Below are positions 8,657 to 18,841 of a stretch of DNA of 64,000 nucleotides, piece by piece. The first letter of the stretch is position 1. Each line of letters begins with the position of its first letter. Location: NCBI RefSeq assembly GCF_001375555.1, contig NZ_CTDZ01000009.1, positions 1,543,758 to 1,607,757 on the forward strand, read 5' to 3'. The translations under genes were made by a program, and so were the position numbers. The notes beneath the pieces were generated by a model that saw nothing but the letters and a program-made list of their open reading frames with translations, made no database searches and was not told the origin of the DNA. Origin of the DNA: Numidum massiliense. GTDB lineage: Bacteria > Bacillota > Bacilli > Thermoactinomycetales > Novibacillaceae.

Positions 8657-11600
8657 TTAAAACAGTGACAGCTGGTTTGATTCGGGCATCCCCTCTAGGC
8701 AGCCGTGCTGCTGCAACGTTTCGACCACGGTGCGCGACACGCGACTGCGTTTCTGCAAGTCTTCGATCGAGAGAAACTCCCCTTCTTCCCGCGCCTTGAC
8801 GATGTTCTGAGCCGCTTGCACACCGACGCCAGCTACAGCGGAAAAGGGCGGTAACAGCTCGTCGCCGTCGACGATAAAGCGCCGGGCGTCGGAGCGGTAC
8901 AGATCGACGTTCGCAAACGACAGGCCGCGCGCCGTCATCTCCCGCGCTAACTCCATCACAGTCATGAGGCTCTTCTCTTTCGGGCTCGCGTCGAGGCCTT
9001 TTTTCTCAATCTGCTCGATTTGTCCATGAATCGCCTCATAACCTTTGACGGCTGTGGCGAGGTCGAAATCGTCGGCGCGCACGCTGAAGTACGTCGCGTA
9101 AAACTGGATCGGGTAGTACACTTTGAAATAGGCGATGCGTACGGCCATCAGCACGTAAGCTGCGGCGTGCGCCTTCGGGAACATGTATTTAATCTTTAAA
9201 CACGAATCGATGTACCAGTCGGGGACGCCGTGCGCTTTCATGACGTCGATCCACTCATCTTGTAGTCCGCGCCCTTTGCGCACGCTCTCCATAATTTTAA
9301 AGGAAAGGCTCGCCTCTAGTCCTTGATGAATTAAGTAGGTCATAATGTCGTCCCGCGTCGAGATTACTTCCGCTAACACGGCCGTACCGGAGCGCACGAG
9401 GTCTTGCGCGTTGTTGAGCCACACGTCCGTACCATGCGACAACCCCGATATTTGCACGAGTTCAGCAAATGTCTTTGGCTTCGTATCTTCTAACATTTGT
9501 CGTACAAAGCGCGTGCCGAATTCCGGGATGCCGAGGGTCCCCGTCTTCGAGCCGATTTGTTCCGGGGTCACGCCGAGGCTCTCCGTCGACGCGAACAGCG
9601 CCATCACTTTGTCGTCGTTCAGCGGCAGTTGCTTCGGATCGACGTCGGTTAAATCTTGCAGCATGCGGATGACCGTCGGATCATCGTGTCCGAGAATGTC
9701 CAGTTTCAGTAAGTTGTCGTGAATGGAGTGAAAGTCGTAATGGGTCGTGCGCCAGCGCGATTCCGTGTCGTCGGCCGGATATTGAATCGGGCAGAAATCG
9801 TATATTTCTAGATCGCTCGGCACGACGATAATGCCCCCCGGATGTTGTCCCGTCGTCCGCTTGGCCCCGGTACAGCCGGTTGCGAGGCGACTCACTTCCG
9901 CATTGCGCCACGTGTGACCGAACTCTTCCGCGTATTTTTTGACAAAGCCGAAGGCGGTTTTGTCGGCGACGGTCCCGATCGTCCCGGCACGGAAGACGTG
10001 GTCTTCCCCGAACAACTCTTTCGTGTAATCGTGGGCGACCGGCTGGTATTCGCCGGAGAAGTTCAGGTCGATATCCGGCACTTTATCCCCTTTAAAGCCG
10101 AGAAACGTTTCAAACGGAATGTCTTGTCCTTCACCGATCATCGCCGTCCCGCACTCGGGACACGCCTTCGCAGATAAATCGAAGCCACTGGCGATTTCCC
10201 CTTTTGTGAACCATTCCGTATGCTTGCAACTCGGGCAAATGTAGTGCGGCGCGAGCGGGTTGACCTCGGTAATGTTCAGCATCGTCGCCACGAACGACGA
10301 ACCGACCGAACCGCGACTCCCGACGAGGTAACCGTCGTCTAGCGACTTTTGCACCAGTTTTTGCGAGATCAAGTAGATGACAGCAAAACCGTGTGTAATG
10401 ATGCTGTTCAACTCTTTTTCTAGCCGCTTCTCGACGATGTCCGGGAGCGGATCCCCGTAAATGTCGCGGGCGCGCGTGTAACTCATGCGGCGAATTTCTT
10501 CATCCGCACCTTCGATCGTCGGCGTATACAGTTTATCCGGAATAATTTGAAGCTCGTCGAACTGTTCCGCCAATCGGTTTGGGGCGCCGATGACGACTTC
10601 GTAGGCTTCTTCCTCGCCGAGATAGGCGAACGCTTCGAGCATCTCTTCCGTCGTACGCAAATGGGCATCCGGTTTGCGCATATTTTTTAGCGGACTAAAT
10701 CCGGTAATGCCGTGGATGAGCACGTCGCGATACCGTTTTTCCAGCGGGTCGAGATAGTGCACGTTACCCGTCGCCACGACAGGCTTCCCTAATTTTTTTC
10801 CTATACGCACAATCGTCTCGTTCGCCTGACGCAAGACGTCTTCACTCGCGACGAGTTGCTTGTCCACTAAGTGCAAGTTAATGTCGCTCGGCTGAATTTC
10901 CAACACGTCGTAAAATTTCGCGACCTCTTCCGCCTCAGCATAACTTTTATTGAGCACTGTTTCAAAAAGTTCTCCTTTTTCGCAACCAGAAAAAACGACG
11001 AGTCCTTCCCGGTACTCCTCTAGTTTGCTACGCGGAATGCACGGCACGCGATAGAAAAATTCCGTATGCGACAAGGAGACGAGCTTGTACAAGTTTTTCT
11101 TACCCGTCTCGTTTTTGGCGTAAATGTTGCAGTGAAACGGGCGCGAGTTCTTCAAATCTAAGCCGACGAAATCGTTGAACTGATCGAGATTCGCAATATC
11201 TTTCGCCTCGGCCTCTTTCAACATGTGAAACAGGATGTGCCCCGTCGCTTCCGAATCGTCGACTGCCCGGTGGTGGTTGTCCAAGGTCACTTTAAAATTG
11301 GCAGCTAACGTGTTCAAACGGTGGTTGCGCATCTTCGGGTAAAGAAAGCGCGCCAGCTCTAGCGTATCGAGAACCGGATTTTCCAAGGTCGGCACACCGA
11401 CCTTCTCGCACGCAGCGTGCAAAAAGCCCATGTCGAAGCGGGCATTGTGCGCCACGAGGACACTGTCGCCGACGAAGGCGGCAAAGTCTCGAACGACGTT
11501 TGCGAGTTCCGGTGCATCGTGCACCATGTCGTCGGTAATGTTCGTCAGTTCCTGAATCTTCGGCGGAATCGGGCCGTGTGGGTTGACAAACGATTCGAAG

Positions 11601-12955
11601 CGGTCGATCACTTCGCCACCGCGCATTTTCACCCCGGCCAATTCAATAATCGTGTGGTGCACAACCGACAGGCCCGTCGTTTCGACGTCGAACACGACGT
11701 ATTCCGCCTCTTTTAGCGAACGCGATTCCGGGTTCAGCACGATGGGCACCCCGTCGCGCACGACGTTTGCTTCCAGGCCGTACAGCACTTTAATCCCGTG
11801 TTTTTTGGCAGCGTTGTACGCTTCCGGAAACGCCTGTACGACGCCGTGGTCGCTAATGCCGATTGCCTGGTGCCCCCACTCGGCGGCGCGTTCGACCAGT
11901 TTTGCTGGCGCACACAGGCCATCCATCGCGCTCATCGTCGTGTGCACGTGCCATTCGACGCGTTTCTCAGTCGCTGTATCGATGCGCGCTTCGATCAACG
12001 GTTCAATCTGTTCAATGTCGTTCGCGATCATGACGAGCTCGCGCGCAAACGTGTCGTGTTGCACGCTGCCGCGCACTTTCACCCACATCCCGTCTTTCAG
12101 TTGCTGTACCATCGCTGTCTCTTCTCTATCGCGCGCAAATAGCTTAATTTGCAGTGAATCGGTATAATCGGTTAAGTTAAACATGAGTAGCGTCCGGCCA
12201 CTCCTCAGTTCGCGCGTTTCGACGCGAAACACTTCTCCTTGCAAGGCGATGCGCCGCTCTTCCTCGACGATTGTCTGAATCGGCACCGGTTCCTCGCGAA
12301 TGCCATGGCCGATGACGACTTTCGTTACAACTTGTTCAGACGGACTGTTTTCCGGGGCACTGTCACGTTGCTTCAGCGCTTCTTCGATTAGCTGTTGTTC
12401 TTCGTCCCGCTTTTGCGATTCAAACCGCTCCTGTTCGTCTACTGCCATCTCTTGTAACGCCAAATGAACCGTCACGTGCTTACCGGCAATGTGCGAAAAG
12501 TAACGCTGCACGAGTTCGTCTATTTTTTTGGCACGCGCGATCTCGACGGCGGAAGGTGCACGAAACAACAGCGTCAGCTCGTCACCGCGTACGCGCCGCT
12601 CACTATTTTTTAGTAGATTAGCGGCATATACAGACACTGTATCGATCTGGGTGACGAAATCGCCCCAGTACTCTTCAACTAATGTATGTAGCTCAATCTC
12701 ACACTCGTAGCAAACGACGATGTCGACAGTGGCTACGTGGCGCAAGCAGTTTTTCACACCCGCAGTGAACTGGCGGTACGTTTTTTGCGGGAGTAGCTGC
12801 GGGAAGCGGAAGTGAAACGTCCACGTCTTGCTCTCTTTTTTCACTTCAACTTTCTCAATATAAGCGTGCCGCAGGTCGCGCAGAATTTCCTCAGGGAGGT
12901 TTGCCCTCTGTACTAACATGTTAAATCGTTCTTTTTTGTCCTCAAGCACACTCAT
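8657..12955 (-). CDS. polC: DNA polymerase III subunit alpha, PolC type
   Basis: Replicative polymerase of low-GC Gram-positives with built-in 3'-5' proofreading. It has an N-terminal region and OB-fold, a PHP domain split by the exonuclease (HVHTTMSAMDG near residue 335, then GISDHGVVQAF), a DnaQ-like exonuclease starting EYVVFDVETTGLS near residue 420, and the polymerase core with a Zn-type motif (CPSCKHTEWF and CPECG) and DIDLNFSGEYQ. C-terminal helix-hairpin-helix-like GVGVQAAQNIVKAREE. Length 1432 aa is typical. It stands between rseP and rimP; proS, usually upstream, is missing. Confidence 0.98.
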   Translation of the reverse strand: MSVLEDKKERFNMLVQRANLPEEILRDLRHAYIEKVEVKKESKTWTFHFRFPQLLPQKTYRQFTAGVKNCLRHVATVDIVVCYECEIELHTLVEEYWGDFVTQIDTVSVYAANLLKNSERRVRGDELTLLFRAPSAVEIARAKKIDELVQRYFSHIAGKHVTVHLALQEMAVDEQERFESQKRDEEQQLIEEALKQRDSAPENSPSEQVVTKVVIGHGIREEPVPIQTIVEEERRIALQGEVFRVETRELRSGRTLLMFNLTDYTDSLQIKLFARDREETAMVQQLKDGMWVKVRGSVQHDTFARELVMIANDIEQIEPLIEARIDTATEKRVEWHVHTTMSAMDGLCAPAKLVERAAEWGHQAIGISDHGVVQAFPEAYNAAKKHGIKVLYGLEANVVRDGVPIVLNPESRSLKEAEYVVFDVETTGLSVVHHTIIELAGVKMRGGEVIDRFESFVNPHGPIPPKIQELTNITDDMVHDAPELANVVRDFAAFVGDSVLVAHNARFDMGFLHAACEKVGVPTLENPVLDTLELARFLYPKMRNHRLNTLAANFKVTLDNHHRAVDDSEATGHILFHMLKEAEAKDIANLDQFNDFVGLDLKNSRPFHCNIYAKNETGKKNLYKLVSLSHTEFFYRVPCIPRSKLEEYREGLVVFSGCEKGELFETVLNKSYAEAEEVAKFYDVLEIQPSDINLHLVDKQLVASEDVLRQANETIVRIGKKLGKPVVATGNVHYLDPLEKRYRDVLIHGITGFSPLKNMRKPDAHLRTTEEMLEAFAYLGEEEAYEVVIGAPNRLAEQFDELQIIPDKLYTPTIEGADEEIRRMSYTRARDIYGDPLPDIVEKRLEKELNSIITHGFAVIYLISQKLVQKSLDDGYLVGSRGSVGSSFVATMLNITEVNPLAPHYICPSCKHTEWFTKGEIASGFDLSAKACPECGTAMIGEGQDIPFETFLGFKGDKVPDIDLNFSGEYQPVAHDYTKELFGEDHVFRAGTIGTVADKTAFGFVKKYAEEFGHTWRNAEVSRLATGCTGAKRTTGQHPGGIIVVPSDLEIYDFCPIQYPADDTESRWRTTHYDFHSIHDNLLKLDILGHDDPTVIRMLQDLTDVDPKQLPLNDDKVMALFASTESLGVTPEQIGSKTGTLGIPEFGTRFVRQMLEDTKPKTFAELVQISGLSHGTDVWLNNAQDLVRSGTAVLAEVISTRDDIMTYLIHQGLEASLSFKIMESVRKGRGLQDEWIDVMKAHGVPDWYIDSCLKIKYMFPKAHAAAYVLMAVRIAYFKVYYPIQFYATYFSVRADDFDLATAVKGYEAIHGQIEQIEKKGLDASPKEKSLMTVMELAREMTARGLSFANVDLYRSDARRFIVDGDELLPPFSAVAGVGVQAAQNIVKAREEGEFLSIEDLQKRSRVSRTVVETLQQHGCLEGMPESNQLSLF

Positions 12956-13050
12956 TAATAATATCCCCCCACGTGTTGCATCTCTACTATTCTAACAAAG
13001 CTATCTGCCTTATGCTATGGAATCTCTCGCGGCGCGTACATAACACAAAT

Positions 13051-13085
13051 CGCCGATCTTCCGAGGTGTATCGGAATGATCGGCG
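13051..13085 (-). terminator. Strong hairpin between rseP and polC
   Basis: CGCCGATC plus TTCCGA pair with TCGGAA and GATCGGCG, a 14-bp stem with one bulged T and a 6-nt loop. On the minus strand it is followed by ATTTGTGTT, a weak U-tract. It lies 85 nt past the rseP stop and could end or attenuate that transcript. In B. subtilis proS stands at this place. Confidence 0.55.
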
Positions 13086-13169
13086 CTTTAAAAGTAAAAT
13101 TGGTACGTTGAAAGGGGTTTAGGGTGGACCCCATTCCTACATTGAGGGGTAGAGAAAACCGATGTGCAG

Positions 13170-14423
13170 CTACGAAATCAAGCGCATAATGTCATTATAC
13201 GTGACGACGAGCATCAACATCATTAAAAGCGCAAACCCGATTAAGTGAACCATGCCTTCTTTTTGTGGGTCAATCGGTTTGCCGCGTACCGCTTCAATGC
13301 CGACGAACAAGAGGCGGCTACCGTCGAGCGCTGGGACGGGCAGTAAGTTAAAGATCCCTAAATACAAACTTAAAAAGCCTGTCCACTGCAGCGAATTGGC
13401 AAAACCCGTCGCCGCAATTTTACCTGTAAAGTTGGCGATACCGACTGGACCAGTTAAATCGTTCAACTGTGCTTGTCCGGTCAACATGATCCGAAAGCCG
13501 TCAAAGATCGCCAATGTCATGTTGTACGGGTGGACAAATCCCATCTTAAACGCAGTTACGACGTCCGCCGGTTTGTTCACTTCTTCCGGGATGACCCCGA
13601 TAATGTACTTCTCGTGCTCCTCTTCGTACTTCGGCGTCACGTTCGTCGTAAACGCCTGCCCGTTACGCTCCAGTTTTAGCGAGATCGCCTCCCCGCCGCG
13701 TTCCTGGATAAACGTCGTAAAGTCCGCGCCACTCTCGACTTTTTTATCGTCTACAGCGAGTACGCGGTCTCCTGTTTTTAAGCCGGCCGCCGCCGCGGGG
13801 CTATCTTTACTAATTTCGCCGAACTTGACGTAATCCGGTACACCGACGATGGCGAAATAGGCAATAAACAAGATGACAGCTAACACGATGTTAAACAGCG
13901 GACCCCCAAACAAGGTAAGGGCACGCGCCCCAACCGATTTCGCTGAAAATTGCCGATCGAGCGGGGCGATTTGCATTGCGCCGCGCTCGGTGACGACAAC
14001 CGCTTCCCGTGCGACGGCATACCGCGTCTCCCCGCCGTCTTCGTCCGCTAACAACACGTACAGGTCGCGTTCTAGGTCAATGTCCATGACGCGACCCCGT
14101 GCCGCATTACCACCTGCGAGCTCCGGGTTTAACAGTATGTGGGTGACCTCGCCGCGTTCATTTTGCCGCAGTGCGACTTCTTTTCCCGTTTTTACATCAC
14201 TGATTTCCGGATCTTCCCCGGCCATGCGCACATAACCGCCTAACGGCAACACGCGTACCGAATAGAGCGTCTCCCCTTTCTTATGGGAAAACAACTTCGG
14301 TCCAAAGCCGATGGCGAATTCGCGCACTAAGATGCCAGCGCGTTTCGCAAAGACGAAGTGGCCCAGTTCGTGAATAATCACGATCGTTCCAAACACGATA
14401 ATAAACGCGAGCAGTGTTTGCAT
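13170..14423 (-). CDS. rseP: RIP metalloprotease RseP (site-2 protease)
   Basis: Integral-membrane zinc protease that cleaves transmembrane segments of anti-sigma factors and signal-peptide remnants (RasP in B. subtilis). The active-site HExxH is in IIHELGHFVFAKRAG near residues 16-30. A PDZ domain follows around residues 200-280 (SPAAAAGLKTGDRVLAVDD). The second zinc motif is in LLPVPALDGSRLLF near residue 350. Four hydrophobic segments are visible. It lies between dxr and polC, 77 nt after dxr. Confidence 0.95.
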   Translation of the reverse strand: MQTLLAFIIVFGTIVIIHELGHFVFAKRAGILVREFAIGFGPKLFSHKKGETLYSVRVLPLGGYVRMAGEDPEISDVKTGKEVALRQNERGEVTHILLNPELAGGNAARGRVMDIDLERDLYVLLADEDGGETRYAVAREAVVVTERGAMQIAPLDRQFSAKSVGARALTLFGGPLFNIVLAVILFIAYFAIVGVPDYVKFGEISKDSPAAAAGLKTGDRVLAVDDKKVESGADFTTFIQERGGEAISLKLERNGQAFTTNVTPKYEEEHEKYIIGVIPEEVNKPADVVTAFKMGFVHPYNMTLAIFDGFRIMLTGQAQLNDLTGPVGIANFTGKIAATGFANSLQWTGFLSLYLGIFNLLPVPALDGSRLLFVGIEAVRGKPIDPQKEGMVHLIGFALLMMLMLVVTYNDIMRLIS

Positions 14424-14500
14424 AGTCGATCACCCTCTCTTTCATTTATACAGAGTCGTTCCAAAACAGGCTGTCTCTACAATCTTATTGTACACGCCTT

Positions 14501-15664
14501 TTAGGCAAATGTGTTCATCATTATGTCGCGGGCTGCGGCGCGAGCTCTGGCGTCGACTTCTTCTAACGCCTCCAGCTCTTCGACTGGTTGCGGCGTGTGT
14601 GCCTCCATCACGCGGGCCACGATTTGCTCAATCCCTAAAAACGGAATGTTCCCTTGTAAAAACTGGTCAACCGCCACTTCGTTCGCCGCGTTCATGACAG
14701 CTGGCATCGTACCGCCGGCTTTTCCAGCGTCGTAGGCCATTTTTACACATGGATAGCGCTCGAAGTCAAGCGCTATGAAGTGTAGTGTGCCCATCTGCGC
14801 CAGATCCAATCGTTCGCCGTAAGGCGCCGGCAACCGCTCGGGATAAGTGAGCGCATATTGAATCGGAATGCGCATATCGGGTGTACCGAGTTGTGCGATC
14901 ACAGAACTGTCGACAAACTCGACCATGGAGTGGATGATACTTTCGCGGTGGAGGACGACGTCAATTTGTTCGAAGGGGATATCAAACAGCCAGTACGCCT
15001 CTAACACTTCCAACCCTTTGTTCATCATCGTCGCCGAGTCGACAGTCAGTTTTTGCCCCATCGCCCAGTTGGGGTGGGCGAGAGCCTGTTCGACTGTCAC
15101 GTTATGTAACTCTGAGCGGTCAAAGTCGCGAAACGCGCCACCTGACGCCGTTAAGATGAGGCGGGACACTTGGGCGCGCTTTTCTCCGTTTAGACATTGA
15201 AAAATCGCCGAATGTTCGCTGTCGATCGGCACAATCGGTACGCCTTTCTTCCGCGCCGCGCGCATGACGAGCTCGCCGCCGGCGACGAGGGATTCTTTGT
15301 TCGCTAGCGCAACCGTTTTGCCAGCGGCAATGGCGGCGAGTGTTGCCCTTAGGCCAATGCTACCGACGACTGCGGCCACCACTGTATCGGCCTCAGCATC
15401 TTGGGCCACCGTTTCCAGTCCATCTTTTCCCCACACAACGTCAATCTCCGCAGGAAGAGCTTGCCGCGCCTCTTCCGCCCCCTCCTTCGTGGCGAGGGAG
15501 ACGAAGCGCGGCCTAAATTTGAGTGCCTGTTCGACGGCTAGGGCGACGTTTTTGCCGGCTGCGAAGGACGACAACTGAAATTTTTCGGGGTGAGCGGCGA
15601 TCACGTTTAGAGTATTTTTTCCGATTGAACCTGTAGATCCGAGGAGTGCGATTGATTTTGGCAT
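14501..15664 (-). CDS. dxr: 1-deoxy-D-xylulose-5-phosphate reductoisomerase Dxr
   Basis: Second enzyme of the non-mevalonate isoprenoid pathway, turning DXP into MEP with NADPH. The NADPH-binding LLGSTGSIGKNTL opens the protein. VPIDSEHSAIFQCL and the substrate-loop segment HPNWAMGQKLTVDSATMMNKGLE are characteristic. Length 387 aa is normal. It sits between cdsA and rseP, as in B. subtilis, next to uppS, which also uses isoprenoid units. Confidence 0.97.
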   Translation of the reverse strand: MPKSIALLGSTGSIGKNTLNVIAAHPEKFQLSSFAAGKNVALAVEQALKFRPRFVSLATKEGAEEARQALPAEIDVVWGKDGLETVAQDAEADTVVAAVVGSIGLRATLAAIAAGKTVALANKESLVAGGELVMRAARKKGVPIVPIDSEHSAIFQCLNGEKRAQVSRLILTASGGAFRDFDRSELHNVTVEQALAHPNWAMGQKLTVDSATMMNKGLEVLEAYWLFDIPFEQIDVVLHRESIIHSMVEFVDSSVIAQLGTPDMRIPIQYALTYPERLPAPYGERLDLAQMGTLHFIALDFERYPCVKMAYDAGKAGGTMPAVMNAANEVAVDQFLQGNIPFLGIEQIVARVMEAHTPQPVEELEALEEVDARARAAARDIMMNTFA

Positions 15665-15681
15665 ATGCTTTTGTCACCTCA

Positions 15682-16473
15682 TTAACCGATTAATTGAAAC
15701 AAATACAGGAAAATAAAGCTGTAAATTAAGCTGTCGAACCGATCGAGTACACCCCCGTGCCCCGGCAAAATGCGCCCTGAGTCCTTCACATCGTTCGTTC
15801 GCTTCAGCGCTGATTCGATCAAATCGCCCAGTTGACCGAAGACCGAAATGACCGCGGACAAAAAAAGCGTATACGAAAGGGTGTACGGCCCACGGACGAT
15901 GAGCCAAAACACGGTGCCAACGACCATCGCCGAAGCAATGGCACCGAGTGATCCCGCAATCGTCTTGTTTGGACTAACGACAGGGGCCAGCTTCCGCTTT
16001 CCCCACGCTTTTCCGATAAACAAGGCACCACTGTCGCTCGCCCACGTGCTGAACAAAATTAATAAGGTGATCACAAAGCCGTCCGTTAAAAACCGCGTTT
16101 GGGCCATAAAAGCGAACCCGATCCCGACGTACAGCGCGCCGGTGAGTAAATAGCCGATCGTATGAAACGTCGCCCGGTTACGACTAAATACTGTCCACAG
16201 TAAACCGACGAAAATGAATCCGACAGTTGCGGCAAACGGAGTCACGGCCGGAAGAAGCTTCGGTTTTACCATACTGAATAAAAGCAACCAAAGGTAGACG
16301 GTGGCAAGGAGGCTTTCGACGCGCAGGGAGGATATACGCACCATTTCACAAATTTCGCGGAGTGCAATGGTCGCTAGTAAGACGATTGCTGCTAAATATA
16401 GATTGCCTCCTACGTATAGGACCGCGAGAAAGCCGGCCCCTCCAATCGCTCCAGTTACAATTCGCTGCCACAT
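15682..16473 (-). CDS. cdsA: Phosphatidate cytidylyltransferase CdsA
   Basis: Membrane enzyme making CDP-diacylglycerol from phosphatidate and CTP for phospholipid synthesis. Seven or eight hydrophobic segments fill the 263 residues. The family signature is present near residues 215-240: KRTNDVKDSGRILPGHGG followed by DRFDS. SDSGALFIGKAWGKRKLAP is also typical. It is placed between uppS and dxr, the usual Bacillales arrangement. Confidence 0.96.
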   Translation of the reverse strand: MWQRIVTGAIGGAGFLAVLYVGGNLYLAAIVLLATIALREICEMVRISSLRVESLLATVYLWLLLFSMVKPKLLPAVTPFAATVGFIFVGLLWTVFSRNRATFHTIGYLLTGALYVGIGFAFMAQTRFLTDGFVITLLILFSTWASDSGALFIGKAWGKRKLAPVVSPNKTIAGSLGAIASAMVVGTVFWLIVRGPYTLSYTLFLSAVISVFGQLGDLIESALKRTNDVKDSGRILPGHGGVLDRFDSLIYSFIFLYLFQLIG

Positions 16474-16504
16474 TATGCATCACACCAATCTGTTATACAG
16501 CTGT

Positions 16505-17275
16505 CTAAATCGAACCGTACCGCCGCGACCGCTGCTGATATGCTAAAATCGCTTGCCTGAACGACTGCTCGTTAAAATCCGGCCACAAAATATCCGTAAA
16601 CCACAATTCTGCGTACGCCATTTGCCATAACATGAAATTGCTGAGGCGGATTTCCCCACTCGTGCGAATGAGTAAATCCGGATCGGGGAGCGCGTGACTG
16701 AGCAGCTGTTCGCCAACGAGTTGCTCGGTAATATGTTCTCCCTTTAGCTCACCTGTCTCGACTCGCGCGGCAATTTTTTTTACTGCCTGAACTAATTCAG
16801 ACCGACTGCCGTAGTTGAGGGCGAAATTTAGAATCATGCCGGTATTATGTGCTGTTTCACTTTTAAATTTATGCACCGCGCGTATCGTATGTTCCGGCAG
16901 TCCCTCTTCCGACCCCATCGATCGCACCTGTACGTTGCGTTCGATTAACTCGGGAAGTTCGGTCGCTAAAAAATCGACGGGTAATTTCATCAAATAGGAC
17001 ACTTCTTCAGCGGGCCGCTTCCAGTTTTCCGTAGAAAAAGCGTATAACGTTAACACTTCGATTCCTAACTCGTCCGCAACTCGGGTGATTCGCCTGACCG
17101 TCTTCATTCCTTCTCGATGTCCCGCGACGCGCGGGAGCCCTCGCTTTTTCGCCCATCTCCCGTTTCCGTCCATAATAATCGCGACGTGACGTGGGATCAG
17201 TTCAGGATTGAGTGCAATTTTTTGCCGGCTTTTCTTATTCGGAGACGAGAAAAGTTGTTTCAATTTATGAATCAT
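16505..17275 (-). CDS. uppS: Undecaprenyl diphosphate synthase UppS
   Basis: Cis-prenyltransferase making the C55 lipid carrier for peptidoglycan and teichoic acids. The substrate motif HVAIIMDGNGRWAKKRG near residues 30-46 carries the essential Asp; GHREGMKTVRR, TLYAFSTENWKRP and the C-terminal RTSGEIRLSNFMLWQ and ELWFTDILWPDF motifs follow. Length 256 aa is normal. It is separated from frr by a terminator, so it probably has its own promoter in the gap. Confidence 0.97.
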   Translation of the reverse strand: MIHKLKQLFSSPNKKSRQKIALNPELIPRHVAIIMDGNGRWAKKRGLPRVAGHREGMKTVRRITRVADELGIEVLTLYAFSTENWKRPAEEVSYLMKLPVDFLATELPELIERNVQVRSMGSEEGLPEHTIRAVHKFKSETAHNTGMILNFALNYGSRSELVQAVKKIAARVETGELKGEHITEQLVGEQLLSHALPDPDLLIRTSGEIRLSNFMLWQMAYAELWFTDILWPDFNEQSFRQAILAYQQRSRRYGSI

Positions 17276-17345
17276 AAACGTTTTCCTCCGCTATGGTTGC
17301 ATCTTTTCCCAATCTCTAGTATAAACGATGACTGTCAGTCTAAAA

Positions 17346-17378
17346 AGTATTAAAAGCCCCCTCGTGTACAGAGGGGGC
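17346..17378 (-). terminator. Rho-independent terminator downstream of frr
   Basis: An 8-bp GC-only stem (17356-17363 with 17371-17378) and 7-nt loop are followed on the minus strand by TTTTAATACTTTTTA. It lies 21 nt past the frr stop, separating rpsB-tsf-pyrH-frr from uppS-cdsA-dxr-rseP. Confidence 0.88.
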
Positions 17379-17398
17379 AAGATTTGCGAGCCTCACCG

Positions 17399-17956
17399 TC
17401 AAACAGTCATCACTTCTTTTTCCTTATCGGCAACTGTTTCGTCAATTTGTTTGACGAATTGGTCGGTAAGCTTCTGAATCTCTTCTTGGTGACGGCGACC
17501 CTCGTCTTCCGAAATGTCACCAGCTTTTTCCATTTTTTTCAGTTCATCATTCGCATCGCGGCGAAAACCGCGGATCGACACTTTTGTTTCTTCGCCCGCT
17601 TTTTTTATCACTTTAACTAATTCGGCGCGCCGCTCTTCGGTAAGTGCTGGGATGTTGATGCGGATGACGTTTCCGTCGTTGTTCGGCGTCAAACCTAGCT
17701 CCGACTTTTGCAACGCTTTTTCGATATTCGCTAGCGCCGACTTGTCCCACGGTTGTATGAGGAGCAGCCGCGCTTCCGGTGCGGACACATTCGCCAGTTG
17801 GTTGATTGGCGTCATCGCCCCGTAGTAGTCGACGAACACTTTATCGAGTAACGCCGGTGTCGCACGGCCGGCGCGAAGTGAAGCCAATTCTTTTTTTAAC
17901 GCTTGTACGGCTTTTGTCATCTGTTCTTTCGCTTCATTTTTTACACTACTTGCCAT
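17399..17956 (-). CDS. frr: Ribosome recycling factor
   Basis: Splits post-termination ribosomes together with EF-G. The 185-aa protein has the family's long three-helix bundle, with KELASLRAGRATPALLDKVFVDYYG near the N-terminus, NNDGNVIRINIPALTEERR and IRGFRRDANDELKK. It directly follows pyrH: the pyrH stop TAA abuts the frr ATG, and an AAGGGGGA ribosome binding site lies inside pyrH's last codons. Confidence 0.97.
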   Translation of the reverse strand: MASSVKNEAKEQMTKAVQALKKELASLRAGRATPALLDKVFVDYYGAMTPINQLANVSAPEARLLLIQPWDKSALANIEKALQKSELGLTPNNDGNVIRINIPALTEERRAELVKVIKKAGEETKVSIRGFRRDANDELKKMEKAGDISEDEGRRHQEEIQKLTDQFVKQIDETVADKEKEVMTV

Positions 17957-18718
<762 letters not shown>

Positions 18719-18812
18719 TTAGTTACCCATTCCTGCTACTTAACTCACATAAACTTCGCGCTTATGCGAATATATGAATAAATTAGGCCTTACTGGTCAA
18801 TTTTTCTTGCAC

Positions 18813-18837
18813 AAAGGGGACACACCGTGTCCCCTTT
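18813..18837 (-). terminator. Hairpin between tsf and pyrH
   Basis: An 11-bp perfect stem (18813-18823 with 18827-18837) closes a 3-nt loop just 4 nt after the tsf stop. On the minus strand the following bases are not T-rich, so it may reduce rather than stop read-through into pyrH, or protect the tsf 3' end. Confidence 0.6.
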
Positions 18838-18841
18838 ACAT

